Source of the DNA: Geovibrio ferrireducens
GTDB taxonomy: Bacteria > Chrysiogenota > Deferribacteres > Deferribacterales > Geovibrionaceae
NCBI RefSeq assembly: GCF_026226615.1
Contig: NZ_JAJAPB010000017.1
Coordinates: 1-36,367 of the forward strand
DNA: 36,367 nucleotides
Reading direction: 5' to 3'
Part shown: piece after piece, positions 1-8,023 of the stretch
Layout of the letters: the number at the start of each line of letters is the position of its first letter
Numbering within the stretch: position 1 is the first letter of the stretch
The notes under the pieces: model-generated
Told to the model about the DNA's origin: nothing
The model's database searches: none
The model's input: the letters and a program-made list of their open reading frames with translations, nothing else
Translations under genes and position numbers: made by a program

Positions 1-334
1 TAACAAATAAATAAATTCTCGCCTCGAATTAAATAACATATACAACTGCGAGGAGCGACGCGACGCGGCAGTCTCTGAATATACATAGAGATTGCTTCAC
101 CTTTTCAGGGTTCGCAATGACGCAAAAAGTTTCGTGTAAGGAACTGCACCGTGCGTAGAGTGACATATTTTCCCTCAATCAAGTCTACAGTTAATCTGTC
201 TATTGATGACACCTGATATTTGTTAAGCCAATGATAGTGATAATTATTAATCAGTCATGTCTTGCAATTTGCCCCTTTGCAGGTATATCCTAGTATATAT
301 GTATGAACAGCACACAAATCACTAGGAGGTAATT
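1..334. other. Leading intergenic region
   Basis: No gene is visible in these 334 bases. The left part holds a palindromic repeat element (45-120), annotated separately. The rest is AT-rich leader for the Tat-exported dehydrogenase subunit. A possible sigma-70-type promoter is TTGCAA at 262-267 and TATATC at 284-289 with a 16-bp spacer; this is weak. A strong Shine-Dalgarno, AGGAGG at 323-328, precedes the ATG at 335. Confidence 0.5.
45..120. repeat. Palindromic intergenic repeat (GCGA-rich element)
   Basis: The element runs between an outer TGCGA-type end at about 46-51 and its inverted partner TTCGCAATGA at 111-120. Inside it, GCAGTCTCT (68-76) and AGAGATTGC (87-95) form a 9-bp stem with one G-T pair and a 10-base loop. 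Read on the minus strand it has the form TCATTGCGAA...GCAATCTCT...GCGTCGC...CTCGCAGT. This resembles the TCATTGCGA(GG)...GCAATCTC intergenic repeats I know from many deltaproteobacterial and related genomes. No coding potential is seen. Confidence 0.65.
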
Positions 335-1075
335 ATGTCAAAAAAGGCTGACATGACACGCAGAAATTTTTTGAAGGCAACGGGCGTTGCAGCAGGCGTT
401 GCGGCTCTGAGCGGGAGCATACTGAGTGTTACAACTGCTGAAACCCATGCTGCTGAAATGAAGCATTCGGCTCAACTACCCTCCGAAAACACAAGAATTT
501 CGCCGAAGGGCAAGATGTTTTTCACAAATGAACTGGAATTTGCCACTCTGTCCGAAGCTTCCGAAAGGATTTTTCCAAAAGATGATAACGGACCCGGAGC
601 CAAGGAACTGGGCGTTCCGTTTTTCATTGATAACCAACTTGCAGGAGCCTACGGATACAATACCAGGGAATACATGTCGGGACCCTTCTTTAAAGGGGCT
701 CCAACACAGGGATACCAGACACCTCTTCTTAAACGTGATATTTTTTCCAAGGGGCTGGGTGCTCTTAACAGCTATTCGCAGATGACGTTCCAAAAGAATT
801 TCCCCGAACTTAAGGATGCTGACAAGGACGTGATTCTCAAAATGTGCGAATCCGGCGCTATTCCTACGGATGGCTTTAATTCAGCGTACTTTTTTTCTCT
901 CCTGCGCGGGGCAGTGCTGGCTGGCGTGTATGCCGATCCTATCTACGGCGGTAACAGCAATATGAACGGATGGCGAATGAAGCAGTATCCGGGAGCTCAG
1001 ATGAGTTATTTTGACATCATAAAAAGCAGGAATTTTGAGAAGATTGAACCCGTTTCCCTTGCGGATATGTATTAA
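335..1075 (+). CDS. Tat-exported small (gamma) subunit of a GMC-type dehydrogenase (gluconate 2-dehydrogenase subunit 3 family)
   Basis: The N-terminus carries a twin-arginine signal (TRRNFLK at residues 8-14), followed by an Ala/Gly-rich hydrophobic segment and a probable AHA cleavage site near residue 39. The mature part resembles the gluconate 2-dehydrogenase subunit 3 family, with ELEFATLSEASERIFPKDD and later FFSLLRGAVLAGVYADPIYGGN. In known enzymes this small subunit is the Tat 'hitchhiker' that carries the signal-less flavoprotein to the periplasm and assists its maturation. The flavoprotein gene starts 18 bases downstream, so the two form an operon. AGGAGG seven bases upstream supports the ATG. 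The substrate (sugar, sugar acid or other alcohol) cannot be told from sequence. Confidence 0.85.
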   Translation: MSKKADMTRRNFLKATGVAAGVAALSGSILSVTTAETHAAEMKHSAQLPSENTRISPKGKMFFTNELEFATLSEASERIFPKDDNGPGAKELGVPFFIDNQLAGAYGYNTREYMSGPFFKGAPTQGYQTPLLKRDIFSKGLGALNSYSQMTFQKNFPELKDADKDVILKMCESGAIPTDGFNSAYFFSLLRGAVLAGVYADPIYGGNSNMNGWRMKQYPGAQMSYFDIIKSRNFEKIEPVSLADMY

Positions 1076-1093
1076 GAGCGGGAGGATATTGAT

Positions 1094-2803
1094 ATGGCAA
1101 CAGAACTTAAAAAAGTGAATGTGGTTACTGTCGGCGTCGGCTTTACAGGCGGCATAGTCGCTTCCGAATGCGCTAAAGCGGGCTTAAGCGTTGTCGGGCT
1201 TGAAAGGGGCGGCTACAGGACGGTTGAAGACTTCATGGAAATACATGACGAATGGCGTTATGCGGTTAATTACGGCTTGATGCAGGATCTCTCAAAAGAA
1301 ACAATAACCTTCAGAAATGATCGTAATATGAAAGCTCTGCCAATGAGAAAACTTGGCTCCTTCCTTCTGGGCGATGGTCTTGGCGGCTCCGGTGTGCATT
1401 GGAATGGGATGAATTTCAGGTTTTTTCCGTATGACTTCAAAATCAAAACCATGACGAAGGAACGCTACGGCAGCAAACTGTCCGGAGACTATCTTATTCA
1501 GGACTGGGGGCTGAGCTATGAGCAGCTTGAACCGTATTACACTAAATTTGAGAACATCATAGGTGTTTCAGGCGAATCAGTCAGTCCCTTTGACGGAAAA
1601 AGATCCTCACCCTATCCGCTGCCGCCTCTTGTGAAGACTTCTGTCATGGAGATCTTTGAAAACGGCGCAAAAAAATCCGGCTGTCACCCTTATGTGCTTC
1701 CGGCGGGTATAGCCTCGCAGACTTATACAAACCCTGACGGTGCTGAGCTTGACCCCTGCGAATACTGCGGTCACTGTGAAAGGTTCGGCTGCGAGTACAA
1801 CGCCAAGGCAAGCCCCATAAACACAGTGATCCCCGTTGCCCAGAAGACAGGTAATTTTGAGCTGCGCTGCAACGCTAATGTTGTGGAAGTGCTGAAAAAA
1901 GGGAACATGGTCACAGGTGTGCGATACATTAATACTCTTACTCTGGAAGAATTTATACAGCCTGCGGATGTGGTTGTTCTCGGCAGCTATGTAATGAACA
2001 ACGCCAAGCTTCTCATGGTTTCCGGAATCGGTGAAATGTATGATCCCATGACGGGCAAAGGCACTCTCGGCAAAAACTATTGTTACCAAATTACTCCGGG
2101 TGCAACCGGATTTTTTGATGAACAGATGAATCTGTTCGCCGGAGCAGGGGCACTGGCCATAGGTGTGGATGATTTCAACGGAGACAACTTCGATCACTCA
2201 GAGCTTAATTTCATTCACGGGGGGCTCATATCGATGCTCCAGAGCGGTAAGCGTCCCATAGAAACAAATGCTGTCCCTGCCGGCACTCCTTCATGGGGCG
2301 CAGCGTTCAAAAAAGCTTCTATCAGCAGTTTTACACGCTCACTGGGTGTGGGCGCTCAGGGTGCTTCAATACCCCATAGGGAAAATTATCTTTCACTTGA
2401 TGATACTTATAAGGATGCTTACGGCCTGCCGCTGCTCAGGATGACATACAACTTCACAGAGCAGGACAGGGCTATGTTTGATTTCCTTACAGGGAAGATT
2501 GATATGATAGTGAAAAATATGGGCGCCAAATCAGTCGGTCTGAAGTCCAACAGCAAGGATTACAACATTGTGCCCTACCAGACTACTCACAACACAGGCG
2601 GCACAATCATGGGCAGTGACTCCAAGGAAAGCGTAGTGAACACATATCTCCAGCATTGGGATGCTGAAAATCTGTTTGTCGTGGGCGCGGGTAACTTCCC
2701 TCACAACGGCGGCTGCAACCCGACGGGAACAGTTGGCGCACTCGCCTACAGATGCGCCGACGGTGTGCTTAAGTATTCCAAAAAGAGCGGTTCGCTGGTT
2801 TAA
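1094..2803 (+). CDS. GMC-family FAD-dependent dehydrogenase, large subunit
   Basis: An FAD-binding Rossmann motif GVGFTG sits at residues 14-19, with the expected acidic residue in GLERG about 20 residues later. The C-terminal GMC signature is present: THNTGGTIMGS, then NLFVVGAGNFPHNGGCNPTGT and ALAYRCAD. This matches the large subunit of gluconate, 2-ketogluconate, sorbitol and glucose dehydrogenases. A cysteine cluster, C222, C225, C228 and C233 (CEYCGHC...GC), lies where FAD-glucose dehydrogenase and fructose dehydrogenase bind a 3Fe-4S cluster, so an Fe-S centre is likely. The protein has no signal of its own and is probably co-exported with the preceding Tat subunit. The usual third subunit, a multiheme cytochrome c, is not encoded next to it: the gene is followed by a terminator. 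GGAGG precedes the start. Confidence 0.88.
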   Translation: MATELKKVNVVTVGVGFTGGIVASECAKAGLSVVGLERGGYRTVEDFMEIHDEWRYAVNYGLMQDLSKETITFRNDRNMKALPMRKLGSFLLGDGLGGSGVHWNGMNFRFFPYDFKIKTMTKERYGSKLSGDYLIQDWGLSYEQLEPYYTKFENIIGVSGESVSPFDGKRSSPYPLPPLVKTSVMEIFENGAKKSGCHPYVLPAGIASQTYTNPDGAELDPCEYCGHCERFGCEYNAKASPINTVIPVAQKTGNFELRCNANVVEVLKKGNMVTGVRYINTLTLEEFIQPADVVVLGSYVMNNAKLLMVSGIGEMYDPMTGKGTLGKNYCYQITPGATGFFDEQMNLFAGAGALAIGVDDFNGDNFDHSELNFIHGGLISMLQSGKRPIETNAVPAGTPSWGAAFKKASISSFTRSLGVGAQGASIPHRENYLSLDDTYKDAYGLPLLRMTYNFTEQDRAMFDFLTGKIDMIVKNMGAKSVGLKSNSKDYNIVPYQTTHNTGGTIMGSDSKESVVNTYLQHWDAENLFVVGAGNFPHNGGCNPTGTVGALAYRCADGVLKYSKKSGSLV

Positions 2804-2825
2804 GATAAAAACGGTATTGATGAAA

Positions 2826-2865
2826 AGAGCCCCGGAATTCTCCGGGGTTCTTTGTTGCTTTTGTG
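2826..2865 (+). terminator. Rho-independent terminator after the dehydrogenase operon
   Basis: CCCCGGA (2830-2836) and TCCGGGG (2841-2847) form a 7-bp GC-rich stem with loop ATTC, followed by a T-rich tract (TTCTTTGTTGCTTTT). It lies 27 bases after the stop codon. Confidence 0.8.
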
Positions 2866-2910
2866 TGCAACTTCACTTTTCGGCCCGCACGTTATCTGAT
2901 AAATTGAAAT

Positions 2911-3384
2911 ATGGAAACAAAATCATCATTTGCCGAAGGGGCAGAAGCTTTTACCAGTTACGATAAGAGCAAAAGAAATCCTTATCACAAAAGTGATATG
3001 AATGCTTACGACTGGAACCTTGGATATTCCGCAGCTAAAAAGGCTTACAAGGAGGGGATTGCTGCGCATTATGATGGTAAAAAGGGGGATGTTAATCCGT
3101 ATTCATATAATCACCCGTGCAAATATGCATGGTCTAGAGGTTACTGGTCAGTTGCTCCTAAAGAACAATCTTCCAGTGAAGATGATATAAAGTTACCTAT
3201 AATTTTTGTTCCATTTGTTGTGATTTGGAGAATTCTGGCTTTTCTCTGGTTCCTGATTGATGCATTTGCGCTCCTTGGAAATGCTATTATTGTCATGATT
3301 CTGGGCTTATTGGTTATGGCACTCATTATCTTTGTAGGGGGCTATTTTATTTACGGATTATTTACTACAGTTTTCTTCCCTTAA
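2911..3384 (+). CDS. Membrane protein with two tandem RMF-like motifs
   Basis: The soluble N-terminal half contains the same pattern twice: residues 7-44 (FAEGAEAF...NPY...DWNLGYSAA) and 47-80 (YKEGIAAH...NPY...AWSRGYWSV). The pattern G-x2-A...NPY...W-x2-GY/GW resembles ribosome modulation factor (RMF, the small hibernation protein that dimerises 70S ribosomes), where it reads GYQAGIAG...CPY...WLGGW. The second half has two hydrophobic segments at about 95-121 and 123-152, so the RMF-like part would be tethered to the inner membrane. No clear Shine-Dalgarno is seen before the ATG, so the start is uncertain. It appears monocistronic. The motif likeness is visible; a ribosome-related role is inference. 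Confidence 0.6.
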   Translation: METKSSFAEGAEAFTSYDKSKRNPYHKSDMNAYDWNLGYSAAKKAYKEGIAAHYDGKKGDVNPYSYNHPCKYAWSRGYWSVAPKEQSSSEDDIKLPIIFVPFVVIWRILAFLWFLIDAFALLGNAIIVMILGLLVMALIIFVGGYFIYGLFTTVFFP

Positions 3385-3619
3385 GTTATGGCAATCAGGC
3401 GTTTCCTCTCTCTGCTATTACCCAGTGTCCTGAATCATCATGACAACACATGTTCAACCGAAATTTTCTGACTGTTCCCTGAATCCTCTGTTTATCCTTT
3501 CATTTTAAATAAATTGAATTTTTTAAAAGAATATGACATCCGCCTGACAGCGATAGGATAAAAATCAGTATCATTAACAAATGATTCAGTACCTATCCGC
3601 TTAATCTGGAGGAGAGTTT

Positions 3620-4585
3620 ATGAAAAATTTTATGACAAAAATAGTGATGTTTGCTGCTCTGCTGCTTATGTCTTTCTCTGCTGCTGTGGCAGATGACTGC
3701 CCCAGAGGGCAGCTGGACAAGAAGTTCTGTGATCGTAATGGTGATATGGTGGCTGATGCTCCGGCAGATAAAAAGGAATGGGTTGATCCTTCCGTAATCA
3801 TTTTCAGCTATACACCCGTTGAGGATCCTGAGGTTTACAGGGGTGTGTGGGACGATTTTCTTAAACACATGGAAAAAGTTACAGGTAAAAAAGTACAGTT
3901 TTTTCCTGTTCAGTCAAACGCAGCTCAGCTTGAGGCTATGCGCTCAGGCAGACTCCATGTTGCAGGCTTCAACACAGGCTCCAACCCCATAGCTGTAAAC
4001 TGCGCAGGATTTGTTCCTTTTGCAATGATGGCCTCAGCGGAAGGTGCTTTCGGCTATGAGATGGAGATAATCACACATACTGATTCAAGCATCAAAAAAG
4101 TTGAAGACCTGAAAGGCAGAACCCTGGCATTTACCTCACCCACTTCAAACTCCGGTTTTAAGGCTCCTTCCGCACTCCTTAAGAGCGAGTTCGGGCTTGA
4201 GGCGGACAAAGACTTCAAAACTGCATTCAGCGGCAAGCATGATAACTCTGTTCTCGGAGTTTATAACAAAGACTATGAAGCGGCGGCAATAGCGAACGAA
4301 GTCATGAAGCGGATGATAGAGCGCAAGGTTATTGACGGCAGCAAAATACGCACCATATATCAGTCTCAGACTTTCCCCACTACAGGCTACGGACACGTTT
4401 ACAATCTTAAACCTGAGCTTGCAGAGAAAATCAAAAAGGCTTTTCTCTCCTATGACTGGACAAATACACCCCTGAAAGCTGAGTTCAAATCAGAAGACAG
4501 ATTCATACCCATAACCTACAAAAAGGAATGGGAAGTTGTCAGAAAAATAGACGCAGCAATGGGCGTAACATACGACTGCAAATAA
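3620..4585 (+). CDS. phnD: PhnD-type phosphonate/phosphite/phosphate substrate-binding protein
   Basis: Residues 1-24 form a Sec signal peptide ending AAVA, and the mature protein is periplasmic. The body matches the PhnD/PtxB/HtxB family: FSYTPVEDPEVYRGVWDDF, then QSNAAQLEAMRSGRLHVAGFNTG, and a binding-site-like TSPTSNSGF. The ATPase and two permeases follow downstream, completing an ABC importer. The mature N-terminus carries an unusual acidic loop, D38-x-N40-G-D42-x3-D46, of the kind that binds calcium, flanked by C27 and C37. The ligand could be phosphonate, phosphite, hypophosphite or phosphate; no C-P lyase or phosphite dehydrogenase gene is present in the window to decide. GGAGGAG precedes the ATG. 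Confidence 0.88.
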   Translation: MKNFMTKIVMFAALLLMSFSAAVADDCPRGQLDKKFCDRNGDMVADAPADKKEWVDPSVIIFSYTPVEDPEVYRGVWDDFLKHMEKVTGKKVQFFPVQSNAAQLEAMRSGRLHVAGFNTGSNPIAVNCAGFVPFAMMASAEGAFGYEMEIITHTDSSIKKVEDLKGRTLAFTSPTSNSGFKAPSALLKSEFGLEADKDFKTAFSGKHDNSVLGVYNKDYEAAAIANEVMKRMIERKVIDGSKIRTIYQSQTFPTTGYGHVYNLKPELAEKIKKAFLSYDWTNTPLKAEFKSEDRFIPITYKKEWEVVRKIDAAMGVTYDCK

Positions 4586-4603
4586 CACCGACAGGGATAA
4601 AAA

Positions 4604-4640
4604 ACGGCGGTTGGGTTTTCCGGCCGCCGTATTTTAATTT
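4604..4640 (+). terminator. Intra-operon hairpin between phnD and phnC (partial terminator)
   Basis: ACGGCGG (4604-4610) pairs with CCGCCGT (4624-4630), followed by ATTTTAATTTTT. It stands between the binding-protein gene and the ATPase gene, whose start is 24 bases further on. I read it as a leaky terminator or mRNA-stabilising stem that lets phnD be made in excess over phnC and phnE, as is common in ABC importer operons. Confidence 0.7.
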
Positions 4641-4653
4641 TTAAGAGAGAATA

Positions 4654-5481
4654 ATGCTTAAACTCGAAAACCTTATAAAAAAATACGGAACAGGCGATCT
4701 GGCCTTGAACGGAGTTAATCTGGAGCTTGGGCGCGGAGAGATAATAGCGCTCATTGGCCCTTCGGGAGCCGGGAAAAGCACTCTGATACGCTGTGTCAAC
4801 CGCCTTGTGGAGCCTACATCCGGCCGGATACTTGTTGGCGGCGGTGATATAGCCTCACTCAGGGGAGCCTCCCTGCGCAGGGCAAGACGGAAGATAGGCA
4901 TGATATTTCAGGAGTACGCCCTTGTGGAACGTCTGACTGTTATGGAGAATGTGCTTTCCGGCAGGCTGGGCTATATCGGTTTCTGGAAAAGCTGGTTCAG
5001 AAAGTTTTCTGCCGAGGATGTTTCAAAGGCTCTCAACCTGCTGGAGCGTGTGGGGCTTTCGGAACATTTTGACAAAAGGGCTGATGCTCTCTCCGGCGGA
5101 CAGCGCCAGAGGGTGGGTATTGCCCGTGCGCTTCTTCAGGAGCCTGATCTTCTCCTTGTGGATGAACCGACGGCAAGCCTCGACCCCAAGACAGCAAGGC
5201 AGATAATGCGCCTTATCAAAGAGCTCTGCCGTGAGAGAGAACTGCTTGCGGTGATCAACCTCCATGATGTGGGGCTTGCGAAAATGTTTGCAGACAGAAT
5301 AATAGGCCTCCGCAAGGGGAGTATAGTGTTTGACGGCAAGCCTGAAATGCTCACGGACGGTATATTGACTGAGATATACGGCGAAGAGGACTGGAGCGGA
5401 GGAGCAGACAGGAACAAGGCTCCGGGGCCTGAACATCAGAATTCATGCGGAAGCATGGAATATGCTCTGGCGAATGATTAG
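4654..5481 (+). CDS. phnC: PhnC-type ABC transporter ATP-binding protein
   Basis: The ATPase domain is complete: Walker [10 protein letters not shown] at residues 35-43, a Q-loop (MIFQEYAL), the signature [15 protein letters not shown], Walker [13 protein letters not shown], and a switch histidine in INLHDV. The C-terminal extension of about 30 residues is typical of PhnC. It would power uptake of the phosphonate or phosphite-type ligand bound by PhnD. It is followed after 3 bases by the first permease gene, indicating translational coupling. Confidence 0.9.
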   Translation: MLKLENLIKKYGTGDLALNGVNLELGRGEIIALIGPSGAGKSTLIRCVNRLVEPTSGRILVGGGDIASLRGASLRRARRKIGMIFQEYALVERLTVMENVLSGRLGYIGFWKSWFRKFSAEDVSKALNLLERVGLSEHFDKRADALSGGQRQRVGIARALLQEPDLLLVDEPTASLDPKTARQIMRLIKELCRERELLAVINLHDVGLAKMFADRIIGLRKGSIVFDGKPEMLTDGILTEIYGEEDWSGGADRNKAPGPEHQNSCGSMEYALAND

Positions 5482-5484
5482 CCT

Positions 5485-6294
5485 ATGCCGCTTATACATG
5501 CCTCAGACGGAGTAAACTGGAAGAAGAAGCACCTGATTGCAAATCCGTATATACGGATAGGGCTTGCTTTTACTGCTGTTGTATACCTCGCACTTGCCCT
5601 GTCCTCTGTTGAAGTGAACTGGGTGAGGGTTCAGGAAGGGCTCGGCAGAGGGGCTGCGTTTGTTGGCTCCTTTCTGCACCCTGATTTTACTTCAAGATGG
5701 AACGAGATATTTGAAGGTATACTGGAAAGCCTCACTATGACAATTGTTTCCACAGCTTTAGGTATACTTCTTTCCATTCCGGTGGGTATAGGCGCTGCCG
5801 GGAATATAGCCCCTTTTCCGGTTTATTTCCTTTGCCGGAGCATAATAGCAGTCTCCAGAACATTCCCGGAAGTGATAATAGCGATATTCTTTGTGGCCAT
5901 GTTCGGTTTCGGAGCACTGGCGGGGATGCTGACCCTGACTTTTGCCACCATAGGTTTCATGGCGAAACTTCTGGCAGAGGATATTGAAGATATAGACCCC
6001 GTTCAGACAGAGGCGATACGCTCAACAGGAGCAGGCTTTTTTCAGATGCTGACATGGAGTGTGCAGCCGCAGGTTATGCCGAGGCTCATCGGCCTGTCCG
6101 TTTACAGACTGGACATAAATTTCCGTGAATCTGCGGTAATAGGCATAGTGGGCGCGGGCGGCATAGGTGCAACCCTGAACACATCCATCGACAGATACGA
6201 GTATGACACAACTGCGGCCATACTTATTGTTATAATAGTAATTGTTATGTGCGCCGAATATGTTTCGGGAATAATAAGGAAGAGGCTCCAGTAA
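5485..6294 (+). CDS. phnE: PhnE-type ABC permease, first copy
   Basis: A 269-residue inner-membrane protein with about six hydrophobic segments. The family's EAA-like cytoplasmic loop is present (EDIEDIDPVQTEAIRSTGAGFFQML), and FRESAVIGIVGAGGIGATL near the C-terminus is a hallmark of PhnE. It would pair with the second permease (starting one base after this stop) as a heterodimeric channel. The ATG immediately follows the phnC stop. Confidence 0.88.
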   Translation: MPLIHASDGVNWKKKHLIANPYIRIGLAFTAVVYLALALSSVEVNWVRVQEGLGRGAAFVGSFLHPDFTSRWNEIFEGILESLTMTIVSTALGILLSIPVGIGAAGNIAPFPVYFLCRSIIAVSRTFPEVIIAIFFVAMFGFGALAGMLTLTFATIGFMAKLLAEDIEDIDPVQTEAIRSTGAGFFQMLTWSVQPQVMPRLIGLSVYRLDINFRESAVIGIVGAGGIGATLNTSIDRYEYDTTAAILIVIIVIVMCAEYVSGIIRKRLQ

Positions 6295-6295
6295 T

Positions 6296-7111
6296 ATGCC
6301 GCTGATAAAAAAGAACGGGGCAGTTTTCTGGACTCCTAAGGACTCAAAGAAACAGCTTATGGTGTGGTTTGGCTGGTTTATAGGTCTGATGCTGATCTTT
6401 TTAAGCTGGCGCAGCATATCCGCAAATACCATATGGGTTTTTGCTGCGGATGCTCCTGAGCAGTTACGGCTTATGATTATGAGGATGTTTCCGCCGAAGT
6501 TCGAATACCTGAACAAGCTCTGGAAACCTCTGTGGGATACGCTTAATATAGCCACTCTGGGTACTTTGCTCGGTATAGTTATAGCTGTGCCTGTGGCGTT
6601 TCTGGCAGCCTCAAACACAACTCCGAGCAGAAAGCTTGTCCGCCCGTTTGCAATGCTTATCCTTGTCTCAAGCAGGTCGGTAAATTCGCTTATCTGGGCT
6701 TTGCTGCTGGTAACTATAGTCGGTCCGGGGATATTTGCCGGTATAATCGCCATTGCTCTGCGCTCCGTTGGGTTTGTCGGCAAGCTGCTTTATGAAGCCA
6801 TTGAGGAGATAGACCGGACTCAGGTGGAGGCTGTCACAGCGACAGGCGCTGCGCCTTCACAAGTGTTTTCATACGGCATAGTGCCGCAGATAATGCCGGC
6901 ATTCGCAGGAATAAGCCTTTACCGATGGGATATAAACATAAGGGAATCCACAATTCTGGGTTATGTCGGGGCAGGGGGGATAGGGCTTAACCTGAGCGCA
7001 TCCTTAAGCATTCTGGCATGGTCTCAGGTGTCTGTGATTCTGATCTCGGTGCTGGGAACGGTTATTGCCAGTGAATGGATTTCCGCGAGGATAAGGAAGA
7101 TGCTTATTTAG
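6296..7111 (+). CDS. phnE: PhnE-type ABC permease, second copy
   Basis: A 271-residue paralogue of the preceding permease. It shares the EAA-like loop (EAIEEIDRTQVEAVTATGAAPSQVF) and the C-terminal INIRESTILGYVGAGGIGLNL motif. Together with the first copy it gives the PhnCDEE arrangement seen in several phosphonate and phosphite uptake operons. The last 8 bases overlap the tail of the convergent QueG-like gene, and no terminator separates the two. Confidence 0.88.
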   Translation: MPLIKKNGAVFWTPKDSKKQLMVWFGWFIGLMLIFLSWRSISANTIWVFAADAPEQLRLMIMRMFPPKFEYLNKLWKPLWDTLNIATLGTLLGIVIAVPVAFLAASNTTPSRKLVRPFAMLILVSSRSVNSLIWALLLVTIVGPGIFAGIIAIALRSVGFVGKLLYEAIEEIDRTQVEAVTATGAAPSQVFSYGIVPQIMPAFAGISLYRWDINIRESTILGYVGAGGIGLNLSASLSILAWSQVSVILISVLGTVIASEWISARIRKMLI

Positions 7112-7961
7112 GCTTCATGGGGTTGCGTCTTTCGCATGGAACCCCTGCCTGACAGAGGCCGCAGGCATTGACCTTAAAGCCTGTCATCTTCTCTGTGTAT
7201 TTCACCGTTATATCGCGGATATATTTCATGCAGGCTTCCTTGTTGTGGCCTTCGTCAGTTATGGCTCCCGCCGGGCAGCGCTTCATGCATGCCCTGCATT
7301 TGCCTGTGGCGTGGAAAAGGCAGTTGCCGAGATGGTGCTCATAAGTCCGTTTGTCAGGTTCAATATCCGCCTGAACAATCACGGAGCCTATGCGGACGGC
7401 TATGCCTGCCTCGGTTATAAAACCGTCGGAAAGACTGAATGTGCCGAGCCCCGCTGCGTATGCTGCGTGCCGTTCTGACCAGTTGGAGCATATCCCCGCC
7501 GTATCGGACTGTCTGTAGCCCCATCCTTCCGCAATAGAGGGGGCGATTGCTTTAAGCCCCTGATCCCTGAGAAATTTCTGAAAATCATTCCTTAGCTGAT
7601 TATTGAAGTTTTCACCGTGCAGTCTGGAAAATATCCATCTTCTGGAAGGAAGAAGCGTGGCTTTCCTCTGTTCGGCTATGGTTTCATCTGTCTGCGGCAG
7701 AACCCAGCAGATGACAGTGAGTTCCGTCCGGTCAAAGTCGGCATCGGGGTAGGCGAGTTTCATGGCGTCTGCCGGGGTCCAGTAGAAGTCGCCAATCATT
7801 TCGCGGTATTTATCAAAGAGGGGATCAGAACCGGACGCAAAGCCCACAAGGGGCTGTGCCCACGCTTTTTCATTTATGGCGTGAAGGTGATTTTCACCCG
7901 AAGTGGCAGTGTATTTATCTATGAATTTAATAATGCTGCTTTTAAGATCCGCTTTATCCAT
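7104..7961 (-). CDS. QueG-related 4Fe-4S protein (epoxyqueuosine reductase-like)
   Basis: The C-terminal half has a ferredoxin-like cysteine set: C222, C225, C229 followed by P (KCRACMKRCP), C244, and a second group C267, C270, C276 (ACGLCQAGVPC). Upstream is the segment WSERHAAYAAGLGTFSLSDGF, typical of the COG1600 group to which epoxyqueuosine reductase QueG belongs. At 285 residues it is shorter than genuine QueG (about 350-380), so I would not call it QueG; a paralogue of unknown substrate is more likely. It lies 62 bases downstream of the CheB/CheR-kinase gene on the same strand and converges on phnE with an 8-bp overlap. AGGCGG before the ATG is a plausible ribosome site. Confidence 0.75.
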   Translation of the reverse strand: MDKADLKSSIIKFIDKYTATSGENHLHAINEKAWAQPLVGFASGSDPLFDKYREMIGDFYWTPADAMKLAYPDADFDRTELTVICWVLPQTDETIAEQRKATLLPSRRWIFSRLHGENFNNQLRNDFQKFLRDQGLKAIAPSIAEGWGYRQSDTAGICSNWSERHAAYAAGLGTFSLSDGFITEAGIAVRIGSVIVQADIEPDKRTYEHHLGNCLFHATGKCRACMKRCPAGAITDEGHNKEACMKYIRDITVKYTEKMTGFKVNACGLCQAGVPCERRNPMKPK

Positions 7962-8023
7962 TGTATAGCCCGCCTGCGGATATACTAATACAGCTGTTTG
8001 TGTATGTCAAACCGTGTGAGCAC

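Noticed and set aside
1607-2197. A 196-codon open frame opposite the GMC dehydrogenase
   Set aside because: It lies wholly inside a gene with clear family motifs, has no recognisable domain or ribosome site, and is a codon-usage shadow.
3385-3619. A Pho box ahead of phnD
   Set aside because: CTGACAG-like pieces occur near 3544, but no pair of 7-bp half sites with the right 11-bp spacing was found.
7104-7111. The 8-bp convergent overlap of phnE and the QueG-like gene as a regulatory device
   Set aside because: Short tail-to-tail overlaps are common in compact genomes; nothing else supports a role.
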